Positions 12,875 through 24,534 are shown, numbered from the stretch's first letter. The stretch: DNA of 64,000 nucleotides from Brachionus plicatilis (GCA_010279815.1 QEOQ01000274.1:353731-417730), one strand, 5' to 3'. Numbers and translations are program-made. Notes: generated from the letters alone by a model not told the origin.

Positions 12875-13457
12875 TAGTAGTAGTAGTAGTAGTTTTGACT
12901 GTAGCAGGCTAGCCAGTGAGTGTTCTGACAAGGCACACTAAGACAGATGTGATTGATTAATGCTCATCCAGCAATCAATGCTTACTTTAAAGCTGTTAAC
13001 ATTAGGCACTTCAACTAATTAATTTGGCAGTGAGTTTCATATGTAAGCGGTTCTGTTGAAAAAAAAAGTTATCTCTATTTTGGAGCCTCGAAATTTCTTT
13101 GTGATATTTGAAGCCGAGACCTTTTTATGACATTAAAATTGTTGCTTTTTTCAACCAATTTTATTAAATTACCTCTTTTTTTTCTTTCCACCAGATTTGG
13201 AATAATCAAAGCCTTTAATCTGCTTTTTATACTGTTTGTTTCTAATTAAAGTAACAAATTTCTTAGTTCTGCGTTGAATCCTTTCAACATTCTCACAGTC
13301 AGACTTAAGAATTGGAGACTAAACAGGGACTGCAAATTCAAAAAGAGGACGAACAAAAGTTAAATACAGAGATCTAAATAACTTAAAATCAAAACGAGTG
13401 AATGATTTCCTGATGCGACCTAGCATATGATTTGCTTTGTTTGTAGCCTCTATTTTT
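12875..13457 (-). pseudogene. Non-LTR retrotransposon RT C-terminal fragment with (CTA)n tail
   Basis: Read on the minus strand from 13457 it gives NKANHMLGRIRKSFTRFDFK, then a FVRPLFEFAVPV*SP segment and an ERIQRRTKKFVTL segment, the conserved region after the RT fingers/palm in CR1/Jockey-group LINEs. In-frame stops show it is dead. The 3' end runs into a CTA trinucleotide array (plus strand TAG x6 at 12875-12892), like the ACTACTACT end near 56501. It is 5'-truncated. Confidence 0.75.
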
Positions 13458-13723
13458 TAAAATTAAATTAATTTTATTAGTAAATAAGTTTTTGTTTAAA
13501 TATTATTTATTTAATAAATTATTAAAAAACACTTATCTTTCTCTTTTTTCTTCTTTTTTAAAACTAGCTCAGCTTCTTTAAATAAAAAAAGCTATCAAAC
13601 TTGCTTGATGTGATGCGTATGGGAATCGCATTTTTGGCGTTTCATGTGCATGCGGATCGAAACTAGTAACTTACTTTACTGAGATGTTGGTAATCTAATA
13701 TAATGTTTGATTTACTACAATAC
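13458..13723 (-). mobile_element. Possible 3' LTR of the gypsy remnant
   Basis: Immediately below a purine tract (CCGAGGGGAAGA on the minus strand, 13725-13736) the minus strand continues TGTATTGTAGTA, as expected for PPT followed by an LTR starting TG. The lower boundary is not found, and no partner LTR was recognised above 15.8 kb. Confidence 0.4.
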
Positions 13724-13724
13724 A

Positions 13725-15790
13725 TCTTCCCCTCGGTTTTTGAAATTCTGTATTCCGTAGGGTATACAAATATGAACGTTAATATAGAGAATTTTTGCAA
13801 AATTAAGTAAATGATTAGATGTTTATTGGTGTTTTTAAAATAAAAATAAATTTTGCATTAAAAAATTTTTATAATTGCTTTGTTTTTCTTACATGCGCGA
13901 TTTGGTTGTTCTCTTGACTCAATTTGTATTTTTGCCTTTGTGCTCTCGCATTAGATTGTGCTGACTGCTGACCTGTCGAATGCGTTTCACCAAGTGGTTC
14001 AATCGTTAATCGGCTGATAAGTAGGCGTGTGTTGCTGTTGTTCATGGGTAGGTTGATGATTGTTTGCTGTAACGCACTGGATAGGTTAATCCACAGGCCT
14101 GTATGATACTGCCTTATTATGCACTTCTATCAATGCTGTATCAAGATGACGCTTGAAGAAACGAGCATTTCTGACGAGAATATGTCCAGTTTCACTCTCT
14201 GCGAAAATCATAGAGTGTTTGACTGCTTTGACGCGAAAGCGAACCTCGTGGTAGGTGTTCTTTGTCTTCTTCTGGCCTTTATCCTGGTTGAAGAATTGAT
14301 TGTCTCCCACGCGTAAGTCTAATAGACCAGCATGTCGCCTTAGGTTTCCGTTTGCTTTCATAGTTTCTTTCGCTTTTGCGTCACTCAGTTTGGCTCGCTC
14401 TAACATCAACTCATCTCGTTCGTCGGTTGGTCTTACGAACAGTAGTCTAGCCTCTGGATGCTCTGAGTAGGATATTTGCAAGTGCAATACTAGTAGATGC
14501 ATGTGGTGTGCTCATAAGCTTCAAAGGTATGAGTTCAACGCGGCCTCTAAAGTTATTCCACTGTTCAATGTAGTCTTTCGTATTTTCACGATGCCTTTGT
14601 TGAAATTCTCAATTAGTCCGTTTGCTCCAGATTTGTGTGTCACTTTAAATGTGAATTCAATGATACCAAGAAACATTCTTTCGATTCGCGCAGGTGGCTT
14701 TGATAGCGGGTTACGCAGGATCGTCCCAAATGCCTTGTTGTCAGTGATGAGTTCAAATATGCACCTGAAAAGATACTCGGAGAATCTTTCCATTCCTATG
14801 ACCACTGCAAGTGACTCGCGAATAGCGTCGTTCTAAATCTGAAAACATCTGTGTTTTCTTCGGTCCATTTTAACACATGTGATTTGACTCTTTCCCATAA
14901 AGACTCAGTAAGTTCTGCTAGTTTCGGAATCCATCTTCCACAATATACCGCTAATCCTAGTATGATTCAAAGCTCAAAGGTTGTCTTTGGTAGTTTCGGG
15001 TTTCTTAAAGCTTCATCTTTGATTTCTGTGAGTGAAACGTCTTTGTCCCAAAACTTAAGTCCAAAAAACTCAAGTTCTCTTCATCTGAATCTGCACTTGT
15101 CAAAGGTGGCAAGGTGGTAAGGCGTCTTCAATTATGTCATCGTTTTGCATTTTCTTTAGCTCGGCATGGACTTTATCGGCTAGGTGGAACGGGATGAGTC
15201 ATTCTCTTTGAAAAGTAGGCTTTATTGAATTATCGATTTCAAGTACTATCTCACCTCCAATAATCTTGTCTACTTTGCCAGTGAAGAGCTGTCGGTACCT
15301 CTTAAAAATCAAAGCCTTGAAGTCTTCATCACCTTCATCTTGATTTTGGGCACTGTTGATGATCTGTACCAATTTCGGTTTGACTCACATGTACTACCTT
15401 GAGAACATATTTGTCGCATTTTCGGATAAACTCGAGGGCTGTTTAGGGTCACATTCGTTAACCTTTTGTACCGTTACTCTTGCATCGAATTGGTAAAATG
15501 TCTCGATTGGGGTCTTTCCGTCATATGACCAGGTGAGGAACTCATTCGTGGTTTGACGTCCATGGCATTGACTCACTTGACATGATTCGTGGCATTGACT
15601 GACGATTGCGTGTCCTGGCCCATGTGATTGTCAGTGCCAAGTATGTTGACTAATACTCGTGGGCATCTTGTAACAGCAAAGTGGTTGTATTGGTCTGATA
15701 TGCGGTGGATTAAAATCAGCTTTACGTGATTTAGCCCAGCAGTGTTAGATGTAGCTAAATTGCATAAAATTCTACAGCAAGAGCAAACAT
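13725..15790 (-). mobile_element. Ty3/gypsy-type LTR retrotransposon remnant
   Basis: On the minus strand from high to low coordinate: a protease-RT linker (FYQFDARVTVQKV, 15394-15576), RT start (KPTFQRE*LIPFHLADKVHAE, about 15180-15240), a degraded RT palm, RNase H (ITDNKAFGTILRNPLSKPPA, 14521-14805), then directly an integrase piece (NGLIENFNKGIVK) and the post-integrase tail with an RFRVKAV segment and HILVRNARFFKRH (14086-14502). RNase H runs into integrase inside one ORF, so most of integrase is deleted. Several frameshifts and stops occur. Base composition is clearly less AT-rich than the surroundings, which marks a later arrival. Confidence 0.85.
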
Positions 15791-16536
15791 AAGCAAGTAA
15801 ATTTTATTATGACATCCAATGCATTCTCAAAAACAAAAATGAGCAGAAAAAATAGGGGCCTAATTAACGAAGAAAAAGGTAAAAACAAATATCAACTAAT
15901 TTTCATTCAAGTAAATAAAGACAAACATCAAATTCCGAATTATTGAGAACAAAATAATTAAGGATTAATTGTAAAGGAAACTGAATTTGAACCATCTTCT
16001 AATTTTTTATTTTAAATTAAAAAAATAAATAAATTAAAAACAAAACAAATTTTATTTTATTTTATTTTTTTTTTGTTAAATATTACAATTTTTGGAAACT
16101 ATTTTTAATGTGAAACTAGAGGGTAGGGGAGGGGGATTACACAAAAGAGAATTTTTATAGCAACTTTTATTTTCTTAAAACAAGAATCTGTTTTTATTTT
16201 ATGAAGCGCAAGCTGTATTTATACATACAGCTCGCGGCTTACACTATTTTTTGTAATCATTACGTTGAATTTAAATAGTTTTTCTACTCTCTATGATCTA
16301 TCTCATAAGAGTCTTCTAGTTTTGTCAAGCCGATTTAAATCAGTTATTGATTTTTTTTTAAATATCATTTTAATTCAAAAAAATTGACAATCTTTATTTA
16401 ACATTTGATTCTAATGTTGTAGTTCTCTCAATAACTACAACACCGGCTCTATTCAACTTATGTCTATAGTTTCACAGTGCAATACTATGATCTCATGCGC
16501 TTAGCAAGTGATATTATTTAACACTGTGTAAAATAA
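15791..16536. other. AT-rich region with two hairpins
   Basis: No coding sequence. Small hairpins are seen at about 16210-16233 (agctgtat...atacagct) and 16416-16440 (ttgtagtt...aactacaa). Function unknown; they may be transposon ends. Confidence 0.35.
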
Positions 16537-16793
16537 TTGACATGTGCGATCAGAAAGAAATTTGAAATTATTGTTGTTTTCTTTTCTCCATTTTTTTCTT
16601 TATTATTTGTTCAGGCTAGAAGTGGCCATTTATTAATAAAGTTGTTATTATTATTTAATTTCCTTTATTATTTGCGTTATAACCGCGAACCACTAGATCC
16701 TAACAGATCCGGAAAGAACTATATTTCATTATTTAAGGTTTATAACACTAAACCAAAAATCAATAAAAAAAGATTGGAATCTCATCCAGTTTA

Positions 16794-17330
16794 GTGAAAA
16801 TTACACTTCGAACAAAGGAATTAGAGAAGGAAAATTATAAATATGTTTGTTTAGATTTTCATCGGTATCTTTCAAATTCATGTTTCAATAAAGACGAGCT
16901 TATATATAAAATGAATCATGAAGAGCTTATTGTAACTGACACTGACAAATTTCAACTAACCTTATTTGAAATCGATCCTTTAGTTGATACTTTCCCTGAA
17001 GTTACCATAGGATCGATTGGTCTTGATTATGCTAGATGACAAGAGGTATCATGTTCTGACAAGAATTTCAAAAGACATTTTTTTTGTATTGTATAATCAC
17101 ATGCGAATATATCCGGCAGCGTCTTTAAATAATGGTTTAGGATTGTTCCTCACAAAGCAACGTACTGGTCTAACATTAAAAGAGCTTTTAGCTTATACGC
17201 CTATTGCTTCCTATGATTAAATAAAGAGATCAATTCGTCAAATAAGAAATACAGTTTCAGAAATGTTTGCACCAACATGGCTTCAACGACAAAAGATGAA
17301 ATTTTATCAAAAGACAACATAAAAATGACA
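16794..17330 (+). pseudogene. Degraded DDE-type DNA transposase N-terminal fragment
   Basis: Reading frames 16794-17039 and 17017-17220 fit one broken protein: FPEVTIGSIGLDYAR, then after a frame change MLDDKRYHVLTRISKDIFFV, an NNGLGLFLTKQRTGLTLKE segment, and past a stop IKRSIRQIRNTVSEMFAPTW. The pattern LTxxxKDIFFxLY...LxLFLTKxRTGLTLxEL resembles the leader/HTH region before the DDE domain of Harbinger/IS4EU-like transposases. The catalytic domain is absent. An upstream ORF (16537-16793) may belong to it but is unrecognised. Confidence 0.5.
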
Positions 17331-17498
17331 TAAGTTATTTCATTTATTTCATTTATTTCTTGAAAAGTCGTCATCCCATTAGCAAAATTTCTCGACAGCA
17401 TTTTTATCTTTTTAGCTAGAGGCTTCCCGGATTATGGAAATCTATCAGTTTTACTCTTTTCTACCATTTTTAACTTAATTCAACTGTATTAAAAATTT

Positions 17499-18525
17499 GT
17501 AGCAACAGCGACCTCGTCCTCCGACGCTCTCTCCGAGACGTCAAAACAGTGGCGTATGCTTTTAAGTGTGGACAAGTGCAAGGTGATGGAGTTCAACAGG
17601 TCCAGCAAGAGCCACTTCGCAGAATCTGAGCCACTAATGGGGGATTTTGGCTCGAGGAATGCACTAGCCTTCGTCAATGAAAAGGATCTGGGATTAACTT
17701 TTTCAAGTAGTCTAAAGTTCACTAACCACATTCGAACACAAACCAACATAGCAACGAGTATCCTCAGTCAGCTAAAACGGACCTTCAGACAATGGACCCT
17801 CTACTGTACTTTCGTGAGGCCTCATCTAGAATACGCCGCCGTCGTCTGGTCCACGCCAAGCAAGAAAGACATAAAGCTACTGGAGACCGTGCAGAGGAGA
17901 GCTATCAAACTAGTTTCGAGAATTAAGAACTGGACTTACGAAGACCACCTTGCCATCCTAAACCTGACATTCCTTCACGAGCGTCGTGCACGAGGTGACA
18001 TGATTCGACAGTTCAAGCTCATAAACGGCATCAACGAAGTGAGCTGGGCGAACCACCAGGTCCACAGTAGTTCACTCTCCCAGTTCGGGCCGGTCAGCGG
18101 AATCAGGGCGCACACGAAAAGACTGTTCGGTCAGGCTACAAACAAATGTACGCAGAGGGCTTATTCTTTTACGAATAGGGTTATCAATCAGTGGAATGCG
18201 CTGCCCTTTGCAATCACAGACTCAGTCAATCAATTCAAGAAACGCTACGATGCCTTCCTGACCGGCCACCAACTTTTTTCCTCATATCAATTTTAATTTT
18301 ACAAATAATTTCTACTATATACCCCTCTCAGTTCCTTCTAATTTCTGTCTTATTTTTGTACTGTAAATAATCTCTATTGACTATAAAAACATACAAGTTA
18401 TTCTATTTCTGTAATTTTCCTTGTAAGCGAAATGTGCTATCATAGGCGACCTCCTAGTAGACCGCCTCTGCAAGCTTGCTTGCCGTAGCTTTTTATTATT
18501 ATTTTCATTTTATTATTTCCCCTTA
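17499..18525 (+). mobile_element. 5'-truncated LINE, RT C terminus plus 3' UTR
   Basis: The frame is open from about 17499 (SSSDALSETSKQWRMLLSVD) to the stop at 18296. It shows a KCKVMEFNRSSK segment, a DLGLTFSSSLKFTNHI segment, FVRPHLEYAAVVWSTPSKKD and a GDMIRQFKLINGI segment, the thumb/connection region of CR1/Jockey-group RTs. The palm with FADD is missing by 5' truncation. The 3' UTR ends near 18525 in a TTATTATTATT tract. It is GC-richer and less decayed than its surroundings (no internal stop in 246 codons), so it is a fairly recent insertion. Confidence 0.85.
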
Positions 18526-18673
18526 AAAAAAATAAAAAATCTACTGAAATTCTAAAAAAAAATTGATCCTTTTACGATTAACGAAAATTTTGGTTAATTT
18601 ACGAATTGTTTTATTAAATTATTTTTCGTTAAATTACGTAAAATGACAAAATTTTACAGAGTAATTTTAAAAT

Positions 18674-19433
18674 GGGCCTATGTTTTTTTCACATTTTTTT
18701 TATGCTTTTTCGCATATTTTTCTCTCTTTTTCACACACATTATTTATTTCGCATAGCACACTTAAAATCACACAAAAAATCCTCGAAAACACATGAAAAG
18801 CACTCTTTTTTTCAAACAACATCTCTGATATAAATCTCTCTTTTTCGCATAAAAGAAATATGAATTAAGCATACATTAAAATCGCGATCAAAAGAGTTTT
18901 TCATTATGTTAAGCACTAATTTTTTTAAGCTAAGAAATAAGCTAATTTTCCAAGTTTTACATTTAGTTTGGATACAACATATTAAGCTTTACTACAAACA
19001 GCTATAAATTGGGATTAAATTTTAAAAAAAATTTATAGCTCGTTTTTTCTTTTTTTAATAAAATTTTAATTTCAAAATAAAATTTTAACCAAGCATGTCC
19101 AATAATAATAAATTTTGTAGTATTAAACGTTTTTTTGTGAAAATTGAAGTTAAAACAAATTAAAATTAGATTTAAATTCCTTTTTATATAAACTTAATTT
19201 TATTTTAATTACAGATTTTATAAGATTCCTTTTTGTTTGCTAAATAACCTAAATTTTGTTTTAAATAAAGATTTGTCAAAAAGTTAATCTTATTTTTAAT
19301 TCAGCTTTTTTCATGCTAAAAAGAGAGAAAAATTGTGCTAAAAAAAGATGTTATGTGAAATAAATAATGTGTGTGAAAAAGAGTGAAAAATATGCGAAAA
19401 AGCATAAAAATTGTGTGATAAAGTAATTTACCC
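18674..19433. mobile_element. Mutator-like mini-element with 9-bp TSD ttttaaaat
   Basis: The 760-bp segment begins GGGCC and ends ACCC and is bracketed by the perfect 9-mer ttttaaaat at 18665-18673 and 19434-19442. Inverted ends of about 100 bp share the words TATGCTTTTTCGCATATTTT and TTTTTCACACACATTATTTA. No ORF. A 9-bp TSD and G-rich tips fit Mutator-like elements. Confidence 0.75.
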
Positions 19434-19501
19434 TTTTAAAATATACCAAAAATCCTTTATGATAAAAGATTTTTAATTTCAAAATTTAAAGTTTATCAAA
19501 T

Positions 19502-19541
19502 ACTTCTATAAAGACTTGGATACTTCTATAAAGACTTGGAT
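19502..19541. repeat. Exact 20-bp tandem duplication
   Basis: The 20-base unit acttctataaagacttggat occurs twice in a row with no mismatch. Confidence 0.8.
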
Positions 19542-19833
19542 GAAATAAGCCAAATCCAATAAATAAATAAAAAAATTAAATTCTTTAGACAAAAAAGTAA
19601 CGATTCATTAAATAAAGCTTATAAAAATGTATTTTATTTTTATTTTTTTGACATATGCAATTCAATTCTGTTTTCCGGTAGATCTCTAATCTCTTTTTTT
19701 ATATTTCGCTTTCATCACAATTTTTATTAATGAAGTACAGAGCACCGAATTTGAGTGATTGTTTAGTATTTTTTACCATTTGTTTATTCTTATGTGAATT
19801 TAAATTTAATTTAAAAAAATTTTCTTTGCTAAA

Positions 19834-20229
19834 TTATAATTTTTTTTTAGAATCCCAACTGAAAAAAAAGAACAGAAATTTACCGAATTGTTTTACCGAA
19901 TTGTTATCCAGCTCTGTGCAAGTCTTCTTCACTCTTGACTTTGTAGCCGTCTGGTTTGCTGTTTTCTCGCTCGGGCTTCTATCACTGTTGTGATTCGGGT
20001 TTTTTTGAGATTTGAATTTGCTATTGTATTCCTGATGATTCCCGTAGTGGTCATTTTTCACTTGTGCTGCGTAGTAATTATGAGGGCCTGGAGCGTATTG
20101 TCTGTCACTGTTCTGATCCTCTCCATGGTAATCATTAAAGTGATTTTCTTTGTTCTCATAATTGCTTTCATGCATAATTCTCGTCATGTTTTCAACTTGT
20201 GCGTTGTTGTTTACCAGCTTGTATGGGTC
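19834..20229 (-). pseudogene. Hydrophilic Asn/His/Lys-rich ORF cut by a transposon
   Basis: Open on the minus strand from the insertion point near 20229, reading QDPYKLVNNAQVENMTRIMH, then repeated Asn/His/Tyr/Asp-rich sequence and a SRVKKTCTELDNNS segment. No known domain is recognised; the composition would suit a disordered exon or a gag-like protein. Its upstream end coincides with the TSD of the 20236-22029 element, and on the far side (22030-22060, minus) the frame resumes as ICATQ, so the element appears to have split it. A donor-like TTCG|GTAAAT near 19885 could end the exon. Whether it was a host or transposon gene is unknown. Confidence 0.4.
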
Positions 20230-20602
20230 TTGGGTGCAGACATATGCAAGGAAAAAAAGTTCGGTATCGTTATCGGTTTCGGTACAAAAACAAAACTTGA
20301 AAAGGTACCGACCATACCGAATTTTTTTGGGTATATACCGAAGAACTAAAATAAAATTTTTAAAATTTTTAATTCACTTTTTACTAAAAAAATTGGTCTG
20401 TAATTGATAATTTATAATTAAAAGGATTTTTTTATTTCTTAAACCTTATTAAACTAAATGATAAAAATAAAAGTAAAAATCTTTAATATTTTTTTAATTA
20501 AATTAAAGTTTTAACTTATTGAGTAATCAAAATCAGACTTGCGCTAAAGTCAGAAAAAAAAGTCATTTTAAAGTCTTTTCAAAGTCAAGTCACTGACTGA
20601 CT

Positions 20603-20925
20603 CCAACAAAGCCGAAACATTATTTAACTTTGAATTTAGTTCAAGTCGAATTTTTTGACTTTTAAAAATTTTGAAGTCAAGTCTTTTGGCTTACTTGAAA
20701 AAATTCAAGTCAAAATACTTTTTTTAAAAAAAATAATTTGACTTTATGACTTTTAAACAACTCTGATCAAAATTACATTTCAAAAATATATCACAAAAAT
20801 ATTATCCAACGCTTTTTTAGAGTTTTCTTCGGCATATTTTCTCCAATACCATACATTAAGCTTGACGTATCCAACAAAGCCGAAACATTATTTAACTTTG
20901 AATTTAGTTCAAGTCGAATTTTTTG
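20603..20925. repeat. 55-base exact direct repeat inside the foldback loop
   Basis: 20603-20657 and 20871-20925 are identical, starting ccaacaaagccgaaacatta. They flank AAGTC-rich sequence and lie in the unique centre of the foldback element. Confidence 0.8.
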
Positions 20926-21174
20926 CTTGAATTTTTTCTATACCAGCATCATCGACATTTATAGAGAGATTTTTTCAGTGTTAACGGAGTAATTTGCAAA
21001 AAAAGAGCTGGTATTATGTCAGACGACTTTAAAAGGGAATTTTTGAAATGTAACTTTGAGTTGCTCAATAGGTTAAAACTTTAATTTAATTAAAAAAAAT
21101 ATTAAATATTTTTACTATTATCATTTAGTTTAATAAAGTTTAAGAAATAAAAAAATTCTTTTAATTATAAATTA

Positions 21175-21835
21175 CCGTAAACTCGTGACCATTACTCTTG
21201 GAACAATGTCAAAATTTACAATAAACTTAAAAAATTGTAGAATTAAATTCGAAATTAAAAAAAATTAATTACAAGTTAAATTATATACAAATAGACAAAA
21301 GCCAACTAATCGAAACCCTCTTAGGGAATTGAACCTTCAGACCAACCAAACCAAATCCCAAATTTCAAAAGCTTCCAATATCGAAACTTGTTCAAATCAA
21401 TTATCACCAAAGAAACGTGGTAGAAAAATGCTACCTCGTGACGAAAATGGTAAAATTATTAGGCAAAATAAAAAATAAATGTTTTATACAGTTTTTTTTT
21501 GGCTATTAAATCGAATTTTTTAATTTTTAATTTTTAATCGAATTTAATTTTTACTCTTAGAATAAAGACAAAAATTAGAATAAAGTTTAATTTTTAATTT
21601 ATTTTAATTTCGAATTTAATTCTACAATTTTTTAGGTTTATTGCAAAATAAATTCGAAATTATTCTAAGAATAAAATCAAAGTTTTGCGCTTACTCTTAG
21701 TTTAAAGTCAGACGTCAAGGTTTATTCTAAAAAAAAATAAAAAAATTTTATAACATGATTTAGATGGTATTAGTTCCGTATGGAATAAACACAAATTTTG
21801 ACATTGTTCCAAGAGTAATGGTCACGAGTTTTCGG
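21175..21835. mobile_element. TA-inserted element nested in the foldback arm
   Basis: The inverted ends are nearly identical over about 40 bases: CCG(T/A)AAACTCGTGACCATT, followed by ACTCTTGGAACAATGTCAAA. TA flanks it at 21173-21174 and 21836-21837. The opposite arm of the host foldback (reverse strand near 20412-20420) shows the uninterrupted sequence aaattatcaatta, so insertion and TA duplication can be read directly. Fits a Tc1/mariner-type non-autonomous element. Confidence 0.85.
21272..21478 (+). CDS. Short AT-hook-like peptide inside the nested element
   Basis: An open frame without a clear ATG ends with SPKKRGRKMLPRDENGKII and a basic tail. KKRGRK resembles an AT-hook core. It is probably the leftover C terminus of a transposase after internal deletion. 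Low confidence that it is expressed. Confidence 0.35.
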   Translation, partial: QVKLYTNRQKPTNRNPLRELNLQTNQTKSQISKASNIETCSNQLSPKKRGRKMLPRDENGKIIRQNKK

Positions 21836-22045
21836 TATCAATTAAAGCATTAAAAAGCTTTATTTTAGATAAATTTTTAAGTTAAAAGTTAATTTAAAAT
21901 TTGAAAAATTTTATTTTAGTTCTTCGGTTTATATCGAAAAAAATTCGGTATGGTCGGTACCTTTTCAAGTTTCGTTGTTGACCCCAAACTGATAAGGATA
22001 CCGAACTTTTTTTCGTTGCATATGTCTGCTTGGGTAGCACAAATT

Positions 22046-23674
22046 TTTAATAAAATATCACGATTATTAAGAATTATAAATAATAAATAAATCAACACTA
22101 TAAAAGTGTCAAAGATAAAAATTTTAAGTACTTTGTCTAAGATTAGTTTTCATTTTTTAGTAAAAAGTAATATCTTTAATGTGTAAGTGTCAATAAGTTA
22201 AAAAAAATGGAATTCTATTTATTTTTGTGTTGTTTTTTTTATGTATAATAATTGGGGAATAAATTAAGAATTTGGGCTGTTTTTTAAAAAGTTGTTTTTT
22301 CGATTTTAATGGCTCTAATATTTATATAAGAAATAAGAAATAAAATAAGAGCAAAAATATTTTTCATTTTATGAATTCAACTTAGAAGTTACAATACATG
22401 TTATTTTAATTTATTTAATGTAAGATAGGAATTTTTCGATACTAATATTTTGTGATCATAAATTAATTTTGAAAACATCAGTATTTTGAATTTTTCTAAA
22501 AAAATATGACGAGCTCAGTTTTTTAAAATTTACAAAGACGCTTTTATAAGAAAAAAAACGTGCTTCATTCAATTTTAGCTTAAAGTGTTAAAATTTTCTC
22601 AAATTCTCTAAACACTATCAATCTTTAATTAGCTTTTCTAAATTTATTTCAAAAAATGATAAGACTAATTTCATACGAAGTTTTAATTGATAAACTTTTT
22701 TTCCTTAGAAATTTGAAAAACTTTTTCATAATGTGATTTAATAAAAATGGGTATGAATTTTTTTATTTTCTTTTTGAAAATCACTTGAAAAGTAATAAAA
22801 TTCCTTTAATATGAATTTATTTTCCCTCTATATTTTCTAATGACTTGATTGTTTATTCAACTTTAAAAGATATTAAGAACAAAACTTTCAATTCGAACAC
22901 TTGTTTATGAAGCATTTATTTAAATAGTATCTTGTGAGCAAGTCATAATTTTTTTCTGTCGAAAATTAGATAAAAGTCTATAAATAATCAAATCTAAACT
23001 ATTTCATTTTCGACTTTTAGATGCTTTTAAATTGATTTCGGTAAAATAAAAATTTATCATGACCAAACTTTGATGATTTGTTTTTAAATATTTTTTTTGA
23101 CCTATTTTAATTATTTTTTAAAAATTTTTTATAATTTAAAAAACACGTTTTTATTTTTTATATTTCATGCGAAATCTTTCAATATATTCAATCAAATATA
23201 GCTATTTAAAAGCATCTCAATTATATTTTTTGCTCCTTCATGCTTTTGTTCATGCAAAATCAAAATTTTATTTCAAAAGTTTAAGCCGGTTTTTGACGCT
23301 AATGCGAATACTCTCGCTTTGAAATCTTAAAACATGGTTTTTTATTCAAAATGAGCACTGGGTATAAAAAAATCATCATAATCATGACAAGAGAAAATTC
23401 AGTCTAGCATTTTAAGTAAAAGTATACAAACAATTCAAAGCTCAAAAATAATTAGTATTTTTTGGCTCAAAACATTCTATTAAAAAATTATCTACTAATA
23501 TAGACGTAATCTAATCAAATAAAATCGAATTAATTTTCAATTTTTAAAAAAAAATTATTTTCAAAGAGAGCTGGGCTTAATTTTTATTTAAAAGCGTCAT
23601 AATTACGTCATTCGTTTCTTATCATTCTCTTGATCTTATCAAGTTTCTTATTCAAAATAAAATTAATTTTTCTA
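22046..23674. other. AT-rich spacer
   Basis: No gene or structured repeat is recognised between the foldback element and ETHE1 copy B. Confidence 0.4.
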
Positions 23675-23723
23675 TTTATTAAAAACATAAAATACAAAGT
23701 CTAATTTAAGGTGCAGGTACAAT

Positions 23724-24534
23724 TTAATTTTGGATTCCACATACAAGATTGGCCGGTAGAGCTCGGTCAATTTGAGCTGGATAGGGTAAATTCAAATTCG
23801 CCATTATCTTAATAAACTCTTCTTTTGCCTTGCTCAATCTTGGGTTGTGTTTTTTCTCTTCGCCAACACTACTATTTGTTTGTCCTGTGTAGTCATGTGC
23901 CGGAAAGACCACATAGTCATCGGGCAAAGTGAATATTTTCGAATGAACCGAATCGTAGAGCAGAGCTGAATTTCCTTGTTGGAAATCGGTTCGACCACAG
24001 CCTCTAATTAGCAGGGCATCTCCAGTAAAAACAGATTTAGCTGTATGGCAAACTATGGACACACAGCCATTGGTGTGGCCCGGAGTTGACAAAAATTCTA
24101 TCTTTTTTGAACCAAATTGAAGACTATCCCCTTAAAAAAATTTTTTTCTTTTTCAAGTCTAAACTTTTATTTTAATAAAAAACCTTCTTTAATGTAAATG
24201 TCTGCTTTGGCGTTCGTGTCAAATATTACACTTTTTACGCCTGGCAACTTCTGTTTTATTTGACCACTGCCAGTCACGTGATCAGCATGGACATGAGTGT
24301 TAACTTAAAGTTTAGGTTAAGTTCTTAATGGCAAAGCGGCAAACAATTACCTGCATACAAAAGTTTTAAATTTAGATCATTTATCACCTTAATATCTCTA
24401 TCTACAGTCTCGATCACTGGATCAATGATGATTGCCTCGCGGTTGTTGGCATCAGCCAACACGTAGGTGTAAGTAGATGAGACTTTTTCAAAAAGCTGTC
24501 GGAAAACTAGCGTTGGATCGCAAACATGAGCCAT
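23724..24534 (-). CDS. ETHE1: ETHE1 persulfide dioxygenase, paralogue B (3 exons, 236 aa)
   Basis: Exons (minus): 24534-24351, 24303-24184, 24130-23724; introns of 47 and 53 bp; total 711 coding bases with the stop. Motifs: [48 protein letters not shown], and the C-terminal block [20 protein letters not shown]. This copy keeps the full loop between the HxHxDH motif and the GHT motif ([20 protein letters not shown]) and is closer to the usual family form than copy A. The first intron sits at the same place and phase as in copy A (exon 1 is 184 bp in both), while the second intron is in a different place. AATAAA (minus) at 23675-23680. The promoter is shared head to head with SLC26. Confidence 0.95.

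Larger units (their letters stand above)
20236..22029. mobile_element. Foldback element, about 300-bp inverted arms, 6-bp TSD ttgggt
   Basis: TSD ttgggt at 20230-20235 and 22030-22035. Both ends read GCAGACATATGCAA inward, then GAAAAAAAGTTCGGTAT and AAGGTACCGACCATACCGAA. The left arm is 20236-20517; the right arm is 21074-22029, interrupted by the 21175-21835 element. The centre (20518-21073) holds AAGTC-rich repeats and a 55-base exact direct repeat (20603-20657 and 20871-20925). No transposase is seen. The superfamily is not certain. Confidence 0.8.

Noticed and set aside
12875..12892. TAG repeat as a telomere-like or satellite locus
   Set aside because: Six units only, at the 3' end of a LINE fragment.
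14119..15120. Plus-strand ORFs of 65-111 codons
   Set aside because: Antisense to the gypsy remnant.
15540..15600. Short repeat of ggcattgact in the gypsy remnant
   Set aside because: Two copies only and within decayed retrotransposon sequence; no structure or function can be supported.
19730..20407. Hydrophobic plus-strand ORFs that look like membrane proteins
   Set aside because: They lie opposite the minus-strand Asn/His-rich ORF and the foldback arm; the hydrophobicity is the complement of AT-rich codons.
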